Below, in pieces: positions 32,780 through 44,274 of a stretch of DNA of 64,000 nt. Position 1 is the first letter of the stretch. Every line of letters starts with the position of its first letter. The DNA comes from Glebionis coronaria (lineage: Eukaryota; Streptophyta; Magnoliopsida; Asterales; Asteraceae): NCBI GenBank assembly GCA_025667525.1, contig CM046876.1, forward strand, positions 17,037,320 through 17,101,319. The letters run 5' to 3'. The notes under the pieces are model-generated. The model was not told the DNA's origin and did no database searches. It worked only from the letters and a program-made list of their open reading frames with translations. The translations under genes were made by a program, and so were the position numbers.

Positions 32780-35700
32780 AGAGGGTGATGTCGAATGTAC
32801 AGAATTGGAACCTTTTGAAGAAATTGATTCAGAATCCGCTGAAGTACCTGCAATGACAGAAGAAGAATTTTCACAAATACTAGTGTTAGGAGTAACAAAT
32901 GTATTTTCTTCATTCAGTACACTCGCGTTAGTGCTGGAGCCGGTGTCATCACACTTCTTGATGAGAATCCACTTAAGACCAACTTCCTTGAAGATCCTAC
33001 CCGTTGGTTTCCACTAAAGACTAGATCTAGGAGTAGTGTTTTCTTGCACAGCGGAAGACTTCTTAGGAGATAAACTAGTTCCTGCATTGATCCGCTTGGA
33101 AGATTTCTTGTCATTGCTTTTCTTTGTGATAGGTGTGAATCTCCTTGTTGTCTTATGGGATTCTGCATTCTTTCTCTGTGTGAAGGCACAAGAGTTTACC
33201 TCATAGAGGTATTGCAGAATGCAATGAGCATGGTTTCCATGGTGAATGCCCTTTTTGCACGTGGGGCATACATGGAGTTTGAGATTCTCGAAAGTTCTTG
33301 TGTACCTAGGGTTTGCTGACCGTTCAGGCACCATGTTCGAAACACGACTACTCATTGGTGATTGCCAATTCCTAGGTTGTTGGGAAGGGGTCCTAGGTTT
33401 TGGTTGATTACCATTAGGTGTGTGTTGAACTCTAGCGGTTGTTGGTTTACTAGGTTTTGAATACACATGGTTTACTTTCTGAATGTTCCCTTTTTGCTTA
33501 CCATCCCCTAGGTTTTTGGTTTGACCAACGTCATTTGAACCTTTAGATTCCTTTGTGGGTGTAAGATTCACACACTTGGGAGTACTCTTAGAAGTAGTGC
33601 AAGGTGCATTCACAGAGTTGTGTTTAGCAAGAGTGGGTTTTCTAAATGGAGGAACATAGGGTGATATGGCGGGTTTTGGTACATTCGATGGCACATCGGT
33701 ATTAGGAGGTAACCTAGAAACATTAGAAGGCGGTTTTCCTAAGATAGATGGCTTTGGTACTTTGTACGCATTGGGTTGTCTAACAACTGGTTTTACAACC
33801 TTAGGTTCCACGGTTTTTCCACCCATCTTTTCAACAAGTTTCTTCAACTCAGCAATCGCGATGTCCTTTTCTTGCAACTGCGCTTTTAGATCAGAATTAT
33901 CCTTACTCTTTTCATTCAATTCGCGAAATGATTCAGAGAGTTTTACTTGTAAATTACTGTCATCGGGAACTTTTCCAACTTTGTTTTGCAGAGCAAGTTC
34001 AAGAGAATGACAATGTTTCTGAAGAAAATCATATCGGTGTTGAAGAATCGTGAACTCTTTTTGATTAACATTTGTTGAAGGCTCACTATCGCGACATTTG
34101 CCTCCTAACTGAGCTTGCAGCTGTTCGATTGTTTGTTGCAGTTCATTGTAAGCTTTATCATACGAGAGTTTGTCATCCTTACATTCATCATATTTTTTGA
34201 CATATTTATTCCAAAGATCGGTGAATTCATTATCCTTTTTGATGACATAAGACTCCATTTTTTCTTTCGTACGATCAAGCTCATTTTGGAGGGTTGCATT
34301 GTCTGACCCAGAGTTGTTTACCGCAATGGGGTTACTATCAACACAATCACCACTGTCACTTGATTTCGAGAGACATGCAAGGTCGCTTTCCAAAACTTTA
34401 ATTCTATCAAGAGATTCATCAGCCTCCTTCGCCAAAGATTTAAAATCGTCGACAAATTTGGTTAGTTCTGTTAGAAAAGCGTTCTCAAGATTGCCTATCC
34501 TCGCATCAACTTGATTAATAATGGGATTGATTTCAGTATGAAGCACTTTTTGTAACTCAACATGAACGGGTGAAGTAAAGTTTCCTCCAGTCATTTTGGC
34601 GTTAACAACCCGTTTGAGAATGACAAAATTATCTTTGAGTTCGTTTAGATACCTACGTGTGATACTCGGTTTCGGAGGGTCATCAGACAATTCCTCACTT
34701 GGTAGCAAAAGCATTTCAGAACTCGTTTTAGACCGAACAAAAACAGTTGGAGGATTAACTTTCGAATAATAAACAGGTGTCACTTCTTTATCAAGTTTTT
34801 TTCATTCTTAAACGAGTCTCTACTGCAAGTTCAGTAGTTTCCTCGGAATCATGCACACTAGGAGGATCATGCTCATCAGACAAAAGCACATTACCATTAT
34901 ATAAGGTTTCATTAGTGGCCTGAACTTGTTTAAGATATCCTGGATTAGGAGGAAGGGGAAAACCTAAGGCCAATTTGTATCGAGTGTAGTTTATCTCATT
35001 CACTTTTGGTGCGAGCATATTTATTGTCTGCATAGTTTGGCCACGTTTTACCAAAAGGTTGTCTAATTCCCTAATCCTATCCTGGGCTTTGCAAAAATCC
35101 TCAAGAAGCCCATCTTCTCGAATTTTGAAATCATGTTTTAGCTTTTTTCGTTCTTCTTTTAAATCCAAAATGATAGATTTTTCAGTTGAAAGCTGTTTAT
35201 TAAGAGAGGTGATTTCATCATTCAATTCGCTTATCTTTTTAGCACTACTTAAATGTAAGGCATTTAATTTCTTTGTGGTGCATTTTTCTTGATAAACCGA
35301 TGTAGCATGAGCTTGTTCAAGTTCCTTGATTTTAGCCTGATGAATTTCAAAGCTTTTCTCCCTTTCCTTATAACCGGCAAGCTCAGTGGTCAATTTAGCA
35401 TTAGTTTCTCTAAACTTATTATTAACCACATTCGCATGAGCAACATCCTTAGCAAGCTTATCAAATAATGATTTATAATATGCATGCGTCTTGTCAGGAA
35501 GGGTTGTAGGTTGGGCTACTTGATCTCCACTAAGGTCCACACTGGGCGCATTAGAAATAATATTGCTATTATTCGTTTGATCCCCGTGTGTCTCAGTGGA
35601 AGGCTCAAGTGACTCAGTATACTCTTCCTCCTGATTAGACATATTATATAACTCATTATCATTGAGACGTGGGTGTACCTCAGATGAACCGTCTGAATCA

Positions 35701-35969
35701 TACACAGGAGCTCTGTCAGGTTGAATTACAGATGTTGATGCTTGCTGTGAATTAGCCATCAAGATGGAGTTGGTAGTCACCTCTTCTTCCTCATCATATG
35801 TTGCTGCAGATGCCATGAGATCAAACTCTTCAGCTAGAAGTGGAATTCCTGCTTCTTCCTTTTGAGCTAGACGAAGCTAAGTCTGGAGATAGGCAGCATC
35901 CCTCTTCTTTTTGGTAGTACAATCACGATTCTCAATACCCGCAGAATGAATGTCTTGTTGAGATGTCAT
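32780..35969 (-). pseudogene. Copia gag-like coiled-coil protein with deleted capsid region
   Basis: The frame starts at 35969 (MTSQQDIHSAGIENR), meets TAG near 35880, continues through EEFDLMASAATYDEEEE and ILMANSQQASTS, and runs open to 34791. It then shifts frame at an A7 run (34796-34802) and continues 34783-33014 to a TAG. Beyond that WKPTGRIFKEVGLKW continues in frame to about 32780. Most of it is heptad-like coiled coil (about 35480-35050 and 34650-33830), with a Cys/His cluster CPTCKKGIHHGNHAHC near 33270. Long Asteraceae Copia gags have a capsid domain between the two first segments. It is missing here, so the deletion is an inference from family memory. Confidence 0.8.
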
Positions 35970-36074
35970 TGTAGAAGTCGTGTGTAAATCAGGTTCTCAA
36001 TTCGTAGAAAGCGCGTTTCAGATACTCAATAAATCAAATTTTGCCGAAATTTTCCAGTCCGACAAAAAAATACC

Positions 36075-36350
36075 TCAGTCCGATATAAAATAAACTGGAA
36101 AAAAATTGCAAAATGCCAAATTTTGAAATCGAGTTAGAAATAGCAAAAAACAAGTAGGGAAAAATCTGAAAATTGAAAAATTTTGACAAAAATTAAAACC
36201 GAAAAAATTCGAATTTTGGCCTAAAAATTTGAATTTTGGCTCGAAAAAATTTTCGCTACGCCAAAATTTGAAAATGAAGCTTAAATGGCCTAAAAATGGT
36301 CTAGGAAAAATTAAATTTTTCTGGGGTTTTCCCGCCAAAAAACTTTTTTT
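36075..36350 (-). other. Low-complexity leader segment
   Basis: AAATTTTGGCC / GAATTTTGGC words repeated every 10-30 bases and a T20 run (36343-36363). The short open frame in it is a composition effect. Confidence 0.5.
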
Positions 36351-36439
36351 TTTTTTTTTTTTTAAATCTTCGTGTAAGAGATAGTCCGAAACTAGTCTAG
36401 ATACTGGCTAAGTCTAACAATACATCGATCAAAAACTGG

Positions 36440-36860
36440 CTAAGATTCCGTAATTGCCAAAACGTTAGAATTCCGCAATGCCAAACAATGATTCAAATTC
36501 GCAATGCTTCAACCTACAAGATTCCGCAATGTTCTGATTCAATTCCGCAATAGTGTTTGGATATGATTTCGCAATTATCAGAAACAAAGAATTCGCAATT
36601 GGCACAAGTGCAAGATTTCGCAATTGCCAAATCCGCAATTAACCAATAATTCCGCAATCCCCAATTGCGAAATCACAAGATTCCGCAATACCACTATAAT
36701 TCCGCAATATACAATAAATTCGCAATAGGGTCTAATTCCGCAATTCCAAGGATTCCGCAATAACAATAATTGCGAAATGATGTGCCAGATTCCGCAATAA
36801 GCAAGAATTCGCAATGATCAAGAAGAATTCAATTTCTCAATAGAGACACAATTGCGAAAT
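36440..36860 (-). repeat. Dispersed-motif array ATTCCGCAAT in the Copia leader
   Basis: About 20 copies of ATTCCGCAAT or ATTCGCAAT, mostly in one orientation with three reversed (AATTGCGAAAT), are spaced about 18-25 bases apart by unrelated sequence. The array lies 130-550 bases past the primer site in the element's own direction, so it is in the RNA leader before gag. Confidence 0.88.
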
Positions 36861-36986
36861 TTTGTACTTTTTTCCTAAAAAATAGGATATCGGACAAGGA
36901 CGAGAAATAGCACACTTTTCCGTAATTTTGAAGGATTTTGAGCCTATAAAAACCACCAAAATGCTAACCACGAATCCCTTGGCGAA

Positions 36987-36994
36987 TGATACCA
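36987..36994 (-). other. Primer-binding site of gag-only Copia (initiator-Met tRNA type)
   Basis: Reverse strand TGGTATCA two bases after the 5' LTR end, matching the conserved first eight bases of the tRNA-iMet primer site. The following bases diverge (TTCGCC). Confidence 0.7.
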
Positions 36995-36996
36995 CA

Positions 36997-37454
36997 TGTA
37001 GGACCTTTACACACGGCTAACCAAACACGAAATCTATATGATCTAGATGACGAGATGAATTAGGACGAGATGATGATGGACACGAAATGAGAACAAGATT
37101 ATAGAATATGAAGAACACGATTAAAACAAGAATGGAGGATTAGATTAAGAAGAAGAAGAAGAAAGAAAGAACAAGGAAGAAGAATGTGTAATCCTAGTGA
37201 GAGAAAGACAAGAACTTTCTCTCTCTACAAACTAACACACTAGAAAATATAGAAAAGCACACACACAAATGAGGGGTTTGTTTCCTTTTATACTAAGAAG
37301 GAAACTTGACAAAGGCTTTCCTCATTTGTGTGTTCGGGACTAATTCCAGTTACATACATAAAAATAACGTAGAACTCTCGACACCATTGAATAGCATTTT
37401 CCACGAGCTTCGCAACGGTATATTATATGACCATCACTTTAAATACTTCTAACA
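36997..37454 (-). repeat. 5' LTR of gag-only Copia element
   Basis: 458 bases. The reverse strand has TATAAAAGG about 160 bases from its start, a likely promoter TATA box, putting the leader array downstream of the transcription start. Confidence 0.95.
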
Positions 37455-37459
37455 AAAGA

Positions 37460-37550
37460 TGATGGAGATATCCGAGTTCCAGTTTCTCACAGTTGTTCCC
37501 GAGTTAATGCCTAAACTAAATAGTTTGTTTGTCCAAAAGAAACAAGAATA
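37460..37550 (+). pseudogene. Harbinger-linked ORF, second part after the Copia insertion
   Basis: Reads MMEISEFQFLTVVPELMPKL and ends KKQE stop. It joins to the 29215-29576 part when the Copia element and one AAAGA copy are removed, apart from small frame slips at the junction. The following 450 bases are probably the end of the same DNA transposon. Confidence 0.7.
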
Positions 37551-38214
37551 AATAATGGCAAAATATTTTATGCAAATTAAATTGTCGTTTTTTATTTGTT
37601 GTGTGTTTTGAATTTTCGTATTTAATTTTTTAGGTTTTATATCGTATTTTAGTTTCGTATTTTTTTAGTTATATATTTGTAATTTTTATTTTAATGAAAT
37701 AAATTCTATTGGTGTGAAAATTGGAAAAGAAAAAAGATAAAAATAGTAGTTGATGCCAAAGTGGAGAGTACAGAGAAATGTCATGAGTAAGGAGTATTTT
37801 TATTACTTGTGTAACGTGACACTAATGTGATAAAAGTGAAGCCAAATTAAAAAGAGTTTCATCTACACTGCACATTTTCCTCTTATAATAATTTTTTAAA
37901 TTAAAGTGATATTTTAAGTGGGGTGTTTGTTGATACCTTTTAAAAATCGACATATGTGGGTAGGTAGAGAATACCTAGGGACGCGAGACAATACTCTTTA
38001 AGGAACTCAGCAAAATAGCCCCGTATGTTGCCAATATCCTTCTAATTTTTATTTACTTTTTTTATTATTTTTATCTTTATAATTTTATTTTTGTTATAAG
38101 TAAAACTATAAAAACGAAAGATGAACAATAAAAATTATAAAGTTTGGCAAGTCAAAAGTATTAAACTGTCAAAAAATACGGAACTGACGTTGAAAAAAAC
38201 TCAATGATGATTCG
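37551..38214. other. Probable Harbinger element 3' flank, otherwise featureless
   Basis: TTTCGTATTT words as found after the related ORF at 57100-57250. No terminal repeat pair could be assigned. Confidence 0.35.
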
Positions 38215-38790
38215 GTCTAGTGACGGGTTTACGGGTCAACCGGTTTAACCGTCGGATCAAACCAGTTTTATATATATGCATATTTTTTCAATGTAATTTT
38301 GTACGATCTTATAACTTATTTTACGTTCAATTAAATCGATAATATATATATATATATATATTAAGTTTTTAATAATTATCTTTAGTTTTTTAGTTTTATG
38401 TTTATAATATTGTAGCAAAGATTTGTAAAAAGCATTAAGTTATGATTATAAGTCTTACTAATAAACTACTTTAATAAAACAATATTAATTAATTTTCTAA
38501 GTAAGTTTTGATTTTATTTTAAGTAACACCGGTCATTAACACTTCAATTTATCAATTAAACTTATATATGTTTAAAAAAAAAAGTTTTTGTTACATTTTT
38601 TTAATACACAACCGTGACACGGCTGAGTTTATTAAATGGGGTCAATTCGGAACAACGAAAAACCGATGGTTCAATCCGATTCTAAAAAAACAAAAAACCG
38701 GTCACATGCGACCCGGTCTCCGAGCCGATTCACAAATCAACCTATTTAACCGATCGAATCAACTCGAATTTTAAAACACTAAAAAAAACG
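38215..38790. mobile_element. Decayed hAT-like MITE
   Basis: The right end AACCGATCGAATCAACTCGAATTTTAAAACACT and the left block ACGGGTCAACCGGTTTAACC resemble the ends of the element at 26797-27586. The core is AT-rich. Left terminus and target duplication are not resolved. Confidence 0.45.
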
Positions 38791-39164
38791 TATCATATTG
38801 TAAAACTGGGAGTACAAACGGGGTGGAGATCGTGCTTTTTGTATTTTTTTGAGTGTAAAGGGTACTATTAACATTAACCATCGGGTGAGGTTATCTATAC
38901 CTCATTAAAAAGCCAATGATACCCCTTTTGTTTTTTCATTTATTTTTTATTTTTTTAATTTTTTTCTAATTTTTTGAATTTTATTTATGTTATAAAAATG
39001 AGATCTTGAAAATACATAATAAAATTTATAATGTTTAATAGGTCAAAAGTGATAAACAAACAAAAATACAGAACCAAAATTGATAAAAAAAACTACGTTT
39101 AACTGCAAACTGAAAGACAAAGGGACAAAAAATACAAAAGTATCGTTTTTTTTCCTTTTTAATG

Positions 39165-39204
39165 AATTAGACGAGTACTCGCGCATAGCAGCGGGATTTT
39201 CTAG
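39165..39204 (+). mobile_element. Helitron-like 3' terminus
   Basis: GACGAGTACTCGCGCATAGC, then AGCGGGATTTTCTAG at 39190-39204. A GC-rich imperfect hairpin about ten bases before CTAG is the Helitron end pattern. The 5' end is not found. Confidence 0.45.
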
Positions 39205-39689
39205 CAACGATAATTAACGATATACGATACTGTGGTTACTATCAAAAGCGATTGAAATAATTTTCACACTAGAAAGTATGTCTTTTTTTTGTGTGTATTA
39301 GGGTTTAGAGAGACATTAAAATTTGTGTGTGTGTGAATTAATTATGTTGTGTGTATTAGGGCTGACCACAAGGAATAATCAATATTTTTAAACATTTTAT
39401 TAGGACCCACCTTTTAACTTTCAACATTTCAACTTTTAATTAAAGAGATACACCCTTTATAATGTAGTAAAGATTAGGGGTACCAATAGAAATCTCCATA
39501 CTCCCCCTAAAATCCCATACACACCCCTCTTGGATTTTGTATTTTTTTTAATTTATTTTTTAAATTTTATTTTTGTTATAAAATTGTAAAACAGAAAATA
39601 CAAAATAACAAAAATGTTATAAATCAAAACTGTTAAACTGACAAACATATGAAACAAAACTAATAAAAATACTGATTATAAAATAATAT

Positions 39690-40117
39690 TATAAAGCATT
39701 TGAGACTTTTGTAACAAACTTTTTTTTGGCTGAATTTTAAGACTTTTTCACTTAATATATGAATCAAGTTGTTAAATATATATATCTTCCTCTTAACAAC
39801 CTTTTATAAAAACTTTTTGTAACAAACTTTTGTAACAATATATTAAAATAACATCTTTAATTTTGAGATAAAATATTATTTTCATAATCTAAATTCATCA
39901 TATTTTCTAAAATTTTGTGCTTTTTAATTCAATATCAATTTCGTTAAATTTTATTAACTTTTTTTATTTCCTTTTTTAGCGGGTTTATTTTGCTTTAACT
40001 TTTTTACCATTTTAAATTAATATAAATACGAACTTGATAGGTAAAATAGTAACATTTGTTTGCTTCAAAAATCGTTATTAAGTACCCGTCGCCGCTTTGC
40101 GCGAGCACTCCACTAGT
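39690..40117 (+). mobile_element. Helitron 3' portion
   Basis: Ends ACCCGTCGCCGCTTTGCGCG, then AGCACTCCACTAGT at 40117, followed by AAAAT. The 400 T-rich bases before it align with 13100-13459, the tail of the Helitron at 12947-13459. The 5' boundary is uncertain. Confidence 0.55.
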
Positions 40118-40747
40118 AAAATAACAAGGGAACAAAGAGATCTTTTTTTTAGTGGGGCCACGGGTATGGATAGTACCATTTTAAGTTCTCTACTTCACCC
40201 CACAGTCGTTGACTTCAAAATAACCTTGAGTTTATGCTTGTTTCATGTCTGCAAATGTTTAGCCTTTGATTATGATTTTTACAAAATAGAGCCCAATATC
40301 ATATCAGGTACACCTCTTTTCTACAATGGTTTCTATTTATGGAAACTTCATACTGATGACTGATGACAATGTTTCATTCTCACTTTAATTATATAGCTTA
40401 AGTTTCCAATTATAGCAATTGAAGTCCATGTATAACATATTGTCAGTTGCTGCTTGCTGTACTAAAGCTTATATTTTTATGGTTTTATCAGTTCACTATG
40501 TTGGTTTTGTTTGTATATGCTACTATCACTGTATTTCATCTATGAACTGTAATATATATGCTAAAAAAAACGGAACGGAAATTATAAAGTTTTACGGTTC
40601 AAAAATTACAAAATATAAAAAATACGAAAAAAACATAAAAAACTGTCTTTTCCCGTCAGTATACTGGTTATTAGGAGGGGTATTAGTAGTAGAAAAATGT
40701 TAAGGGTACGAATAGTATGACCCTTTTGAAATTGTGGTAATCAAAGG
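40118..40747. other. Intergenic, no feature recognised
   Basis: Short open frames on the + strand (40097-40363, 40419-40703) have no recognisable domain and no coding signature. Confidence 0.35.
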
Positions 40748-40755
40748 TTTGGCTT

Positions 40756-41762
40756 CAGGGCCGTCTCGTGATTCTGAGAGGCCCTGTGCCGTATTATGTA
40801 TGAGGCCCTTCGTCTCGTGATTTTGAAAGGCCATGTGCCGTATTATATATCACGCCCTTCGTCTCGTGATTTTGAAAGGCCATGTGCCGTATTATTATAT
40901 GACGCCGGTAGTAAAAACGTATTTAGCTTAATAATATGATTACGTGTTTATGCCATTGGAATCTATCAGGGCCGTCTCGTTGATTTCGGAGGCCATGTGC
41001 TATATTACGTTGGTGGCCCTTTCACAAAATCGACTACAAAATCAAAAACCTTAACTAGGTACTAGTTACACACATTAGATTCTCTAATTTAGTCAATAGT
41101 AACTTGTGTATATAGTTTTTTTTTTCATTTTATGATTGATGTTATGTTTTTCTATTATAATCACCTGAATTTCATAAAACTTAAAAAAAAATCTTAAAAT
41201 TAACTCTCGTATATCATATGAAAGTGTAGTATTTTTTTATAGTGTGTGTTAGTGTGTGACTAATTTTCTTGAAACATAATTATAGCAAATATATTTCTTA
41301 TATACACTATACCATGATAATTTATTGGGATAAATTTTTGAGAAAACAAATACAATCTTGTGCATAGATATTTTAGTATATAGATTGATTGTATAAAATG
41401 AAGCTAAAAACAATATAGACACGTAGCTTATTAGCAAACTTTAAACTAGAAGGGTTAAATATGAAATATAGCAAAAACAAAACAAAATTTTTGAAATGCG
41501 CCTCATCTTCCTCCCTGTAAAACCCTTTCTCCATATTTTTACTTCATTGAAACTAATTTTGAGCTCTATTTTTCTACCGTTACTCAAATCACTAAACTAA
41601 AACATTGCCAAACGTATGAATTCAATCACAAAACATCATTCTCTTGAGTAAAAACGTCCAGAAGTAAGTTTAGACAAAGATTACAGATCTAGAAATTGGG
41701 GCCCTAAGAAAATGGAGGCCCTGTGCCGTTGCACACCTCGCACATGCTAAAATCCGGCCCTG
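40756..41762. mobile_element. Non-autonomous hAT element (1007 bp)
   Basis: Termini CAGGGCCGTCTCG and, reversed, CAGGGCCGGATTTT. Exact 8-base flanks TTTGGCTT (40748-40755, 41763-41770). Near the left end a unit of about 55 bases (CGTCTCGTGATTTTGAAAGG...GTGCCGTATTA) occurs three times. CAGGGCCGTCTCGTTGATTT recurs internally at 40968. Confidence 0.88.
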
Positions 41763-42914
41763 TTTGGCTTTTATGTTCAATGAAAAATGATGTAATAATC
41801 TGTCCTTACTTTTGGTGCAATTAAGCCATCAAAATCTTTGCTTTCTAACATGTATGAATATGTAAACGAAAAATATGCAGATGTACTCAACTAGGCTGAT
41901 CATAATTATCAATTTCAATCTCATGTAGATATTCTCTGAATTGCTAGAATCGTAGTAGCAAAAATGAGGAGAATGTTGGTGGATATTCCGCTCCCTCCAA
42001 AATGGAGACAGCTATGGGAAACTTGGGATCTCCGAGGCTTCATTATCTTGAGTCTTACGTTACAGTCGTTTCTAATTCTCTTTGCTCCGTTCAGAAAACG
42101 CACAAATACAAATTGGATAATAGTGCCGCTGTGGTCTGCCTACTTGCTAGCTGATTGGGCGGCTAACTTTGCCGTTGGGCTAATCTCGAATAGCCAAGGG
42201 AGCCCTCCTGTCAGCTCCAACCAAGCTACAGAAAATGAGGACCTTCTTTCCTTCTGGGCTCCGTTTCTTTTAGTACACCTTGGTGGCCCCGATACCATCA
42301 CAGCTTTTGCAATGGAGGATAATGAGTTATGGCTACGTCATCTTCTTGGTCTCCTGTTCCAGTGTTTAGCTGCTGTTTATGTGTTTATTCAGTCGATTCC
42401 AAACAACCTATGGCTACCCACGATGTTGATGTTCATCACAGGAATCATTAAATATGCTGAGAGAACACGTTCACTATATCTAGCGAGTGCTGATAGATTC
42501 AAAGACTCGATGCTTACAGGTGCTGATCCTGGCCCCAACTATGCAAAGCTCATGGATGAATACTTTTCCAAGAGGAGGGCTAAACTACCCACTAGAATTG
42601 AAATGGTTCCCGAGCCAGATAGAGCTGTGAAATCATCAAACAAAGCTAAAAAGGGGAATTTAACCGAGTTGGAGGTGGTGCAATATGTAAAATATCAGAT
42701 TACAACTTACTCTACCTAAAAACTAGGTAAACACTAAACCAACTTCTAAAGAACGTGCAACATGCACCTGCATAACATTCGGTCAATAACTTTTACTAAT
42801 TCAAACATAATATACGACCATATATACTTATGCAAGTCTATCCATGCATGCATACGTGTTACGTGAACCGCGACACATAAACGATTAACCCAACATTCAC
42901 CCCCTTAATCGTTT

Positions 42915-43480
42915 GTTCTGGTCGCCTCGGTCACGTCCTACACACCTTCTTGCGAACCTTCTGAATTCTCGACTTTTCCATTCTTGTTTTCTCTTGAGAG
43001 AAAACTTTGCGCGGTCTTTCTGTGAATCTTCGGTCATGCGATTCAACAGCATTCGGTCTATTCGGTCTTCGGTCATCGGTCTTTTGAATCAACAGTATCT
43101 TCCGGTCTTTGCTGTTGAAACTCGGACTTTCTTTCTTTCTCAGACAACCTGCGGTATCGGTCTCGGTCTTGGTTGCCTTGTTCGGTCTCCAGCTATAAAA
43201 GCTTCGGTCTAGATAACCGTCGGTCAAGGTTATCTCTTTCGGTCTTTCGGTCTAATATTTCTTAGGTGATCCTTCGGTCTTTTGTCACCTATGTCGGTCT
43301 AGGTGCTGCCCCGTTCCTTTGCAGCTCCTCGGTCTTTTCGGTCTCACGCCGGAGCTTCCTCGGTCTTCTCTACGGCGTCGGTCTTTTCGGTCTTCTTTTC
43401 TTTCTACGATCAAAGCTTGCTGCTCACTTTGGTCTTTCGTTGCCTTAGTACATAGAAGGCATTCGGTCTGTTTTCAAACA
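42915..43480 (-). repeat. Dispersed-motif array AAGACCGA (TCGGTCTT on + strand)
   Basis: About 23 copies of CGGTC, mostly TTCGGTCTT, spaced irregularly 8-45 bases apart by unrelated sequence, almost all in one orientation. It fills the leader of the TRIM between primer site and polypurine tract. Open frames here are composition artefacts. Confidence 0.88.
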
Positions 43481-43567
43481 GCCCCCGCTGTCCGAACCTT
43501 CTCAACACCTGCCCTCCACCACCGACACACCCGCCGATGGCGGAGGCTTCCCCGGTACGAGCCTAGC

Positions 43568-43579
43568 GCTCTGATACCA
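43568..43579 (-). other. TRIM primer-binding site (initiator-Met tRNA)
   Basis: Reverse strand TGGTATCAGAGC is a full 12-base match to the common plant tRNA-iMet primer site. Confidence 0.92.
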
Positions 43580-44274
43580 AATGTAAAATATCAGATTACA
43601 ACTTACTCTACCTAAAAACTAGGTAAACACTAAACCAACTTCTAAAGAACGTGCAACATGCACCTGCATAACATTCGGTCAATAACTTTTACTAATTCAA
43701 ACATAATATACGACCATATATACTTATGCAAGTCTATCCATGCATGCATACGTGTTACGTGAACCGCGACACATAAACGATTAACCCAACACAATATGCT
43801 TACCGATTCTTTCAAACTTTCAAAGGGCTAGTGGTTGATCTGATATTTAGTCGGAAGGAACGAAACCAGAGCCGAGATTTCTTTCTGAATCGGACAGCCA
43901 AAGATGCATTTAAAGTGGTTGAAGTTGAGTTGAACTTCTTCTATGAAGTTCTCTTCACCAAGCTTCCGGTTGTATATGGTTATTTTGGAGCCTTGTGCCG
44001 GTTCTTTTCTTTGGCCACGGTTTGTTTAGCAATCTTTTTTTTCACAGTCAAGAACAAATCAAATTTTAGAAGTGCTGATGTTACGATTACATATTGTTTG
44101 CTCTATGGTGCATTGGCTTTGGATGTGAGCGCTATATTCATGCTAGTGTTTTCAGACTGGACCATTATTTCTCTTCGGGAATCGCCTGATGTGGAGCTCA
44201 ATAGTAAGTCTTTCAAAACAAAAGTTCTCGATAAATTTCTCAAACTCATGACTGAGGGCAAACTTTGTGACCCA

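Larger units (their letters stand above)
29577..37454 (-). mobile_element. Gag-only non-autonomous Ty1/Copia element
   Basis: Two 458-base LTRs in direct orientation (29577-30034, 36997-37454) differ at two positions. The 5-base duplication AAAGA (29572-29576, 37455-37459) is exact. On the - strand the LTR starts TGTTAGAAG and ends GGTCCTACA. A primer site TGGTATCA follows the 5' LTR after two bases, and a polypurine tract TTAGGGGGAGAT precedes the 3' LTR. The 7-kb interior holds a gag-like coiled-coil reading frame but no protease, integrase, RT or RNase H. It must move with enzymes from another element. The near-identical LTRs indicate recent insertion. Confidence 0.93.
42686..43791 (-). 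mobile_element. TRIM retroelement (1106 bp)
   Basis: Two 210-base LTRs (42686-42895 and 43582-43791) show no difference by eye. The 5-base duplication CAATA (42681-42685, 43792-43796) is exact. On the - strand the LTR starts TGTTGGGTTAATCG. The primer site TGGTATCAGAGC (43579-43568) follows the 5' LTR after two bases. The tract AAGGGGGTGAA precedes the 3' LTR. The 686-base interior has no protein domain and is filled by a CGGTCTT motif array. These are the defining features of terminal-repeat retrotransposons in miniature. Confidence 0.95.

Noticed and set aside
33666..34010. 114-codon + strand open frame
   Set aside because: Antisense shadow of the Copia gag frame.
36440..36860. CRISPR-like array
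   Set aside because: Plant DNA, 10-base motif with irregular spacing and occasional inversion; no repeat/spacer unit structure and no cas genes.
41249..41437. 62-codon - strand open frame
   Set aside because: Lies in the AT-rich core of the hAT element at 40756-41762.
42913..43615. Several open frames on both strands in the TRIM interior
   Set aside because: Produced by the CGGTCTT array; no domain, no start context, both strands open at once.
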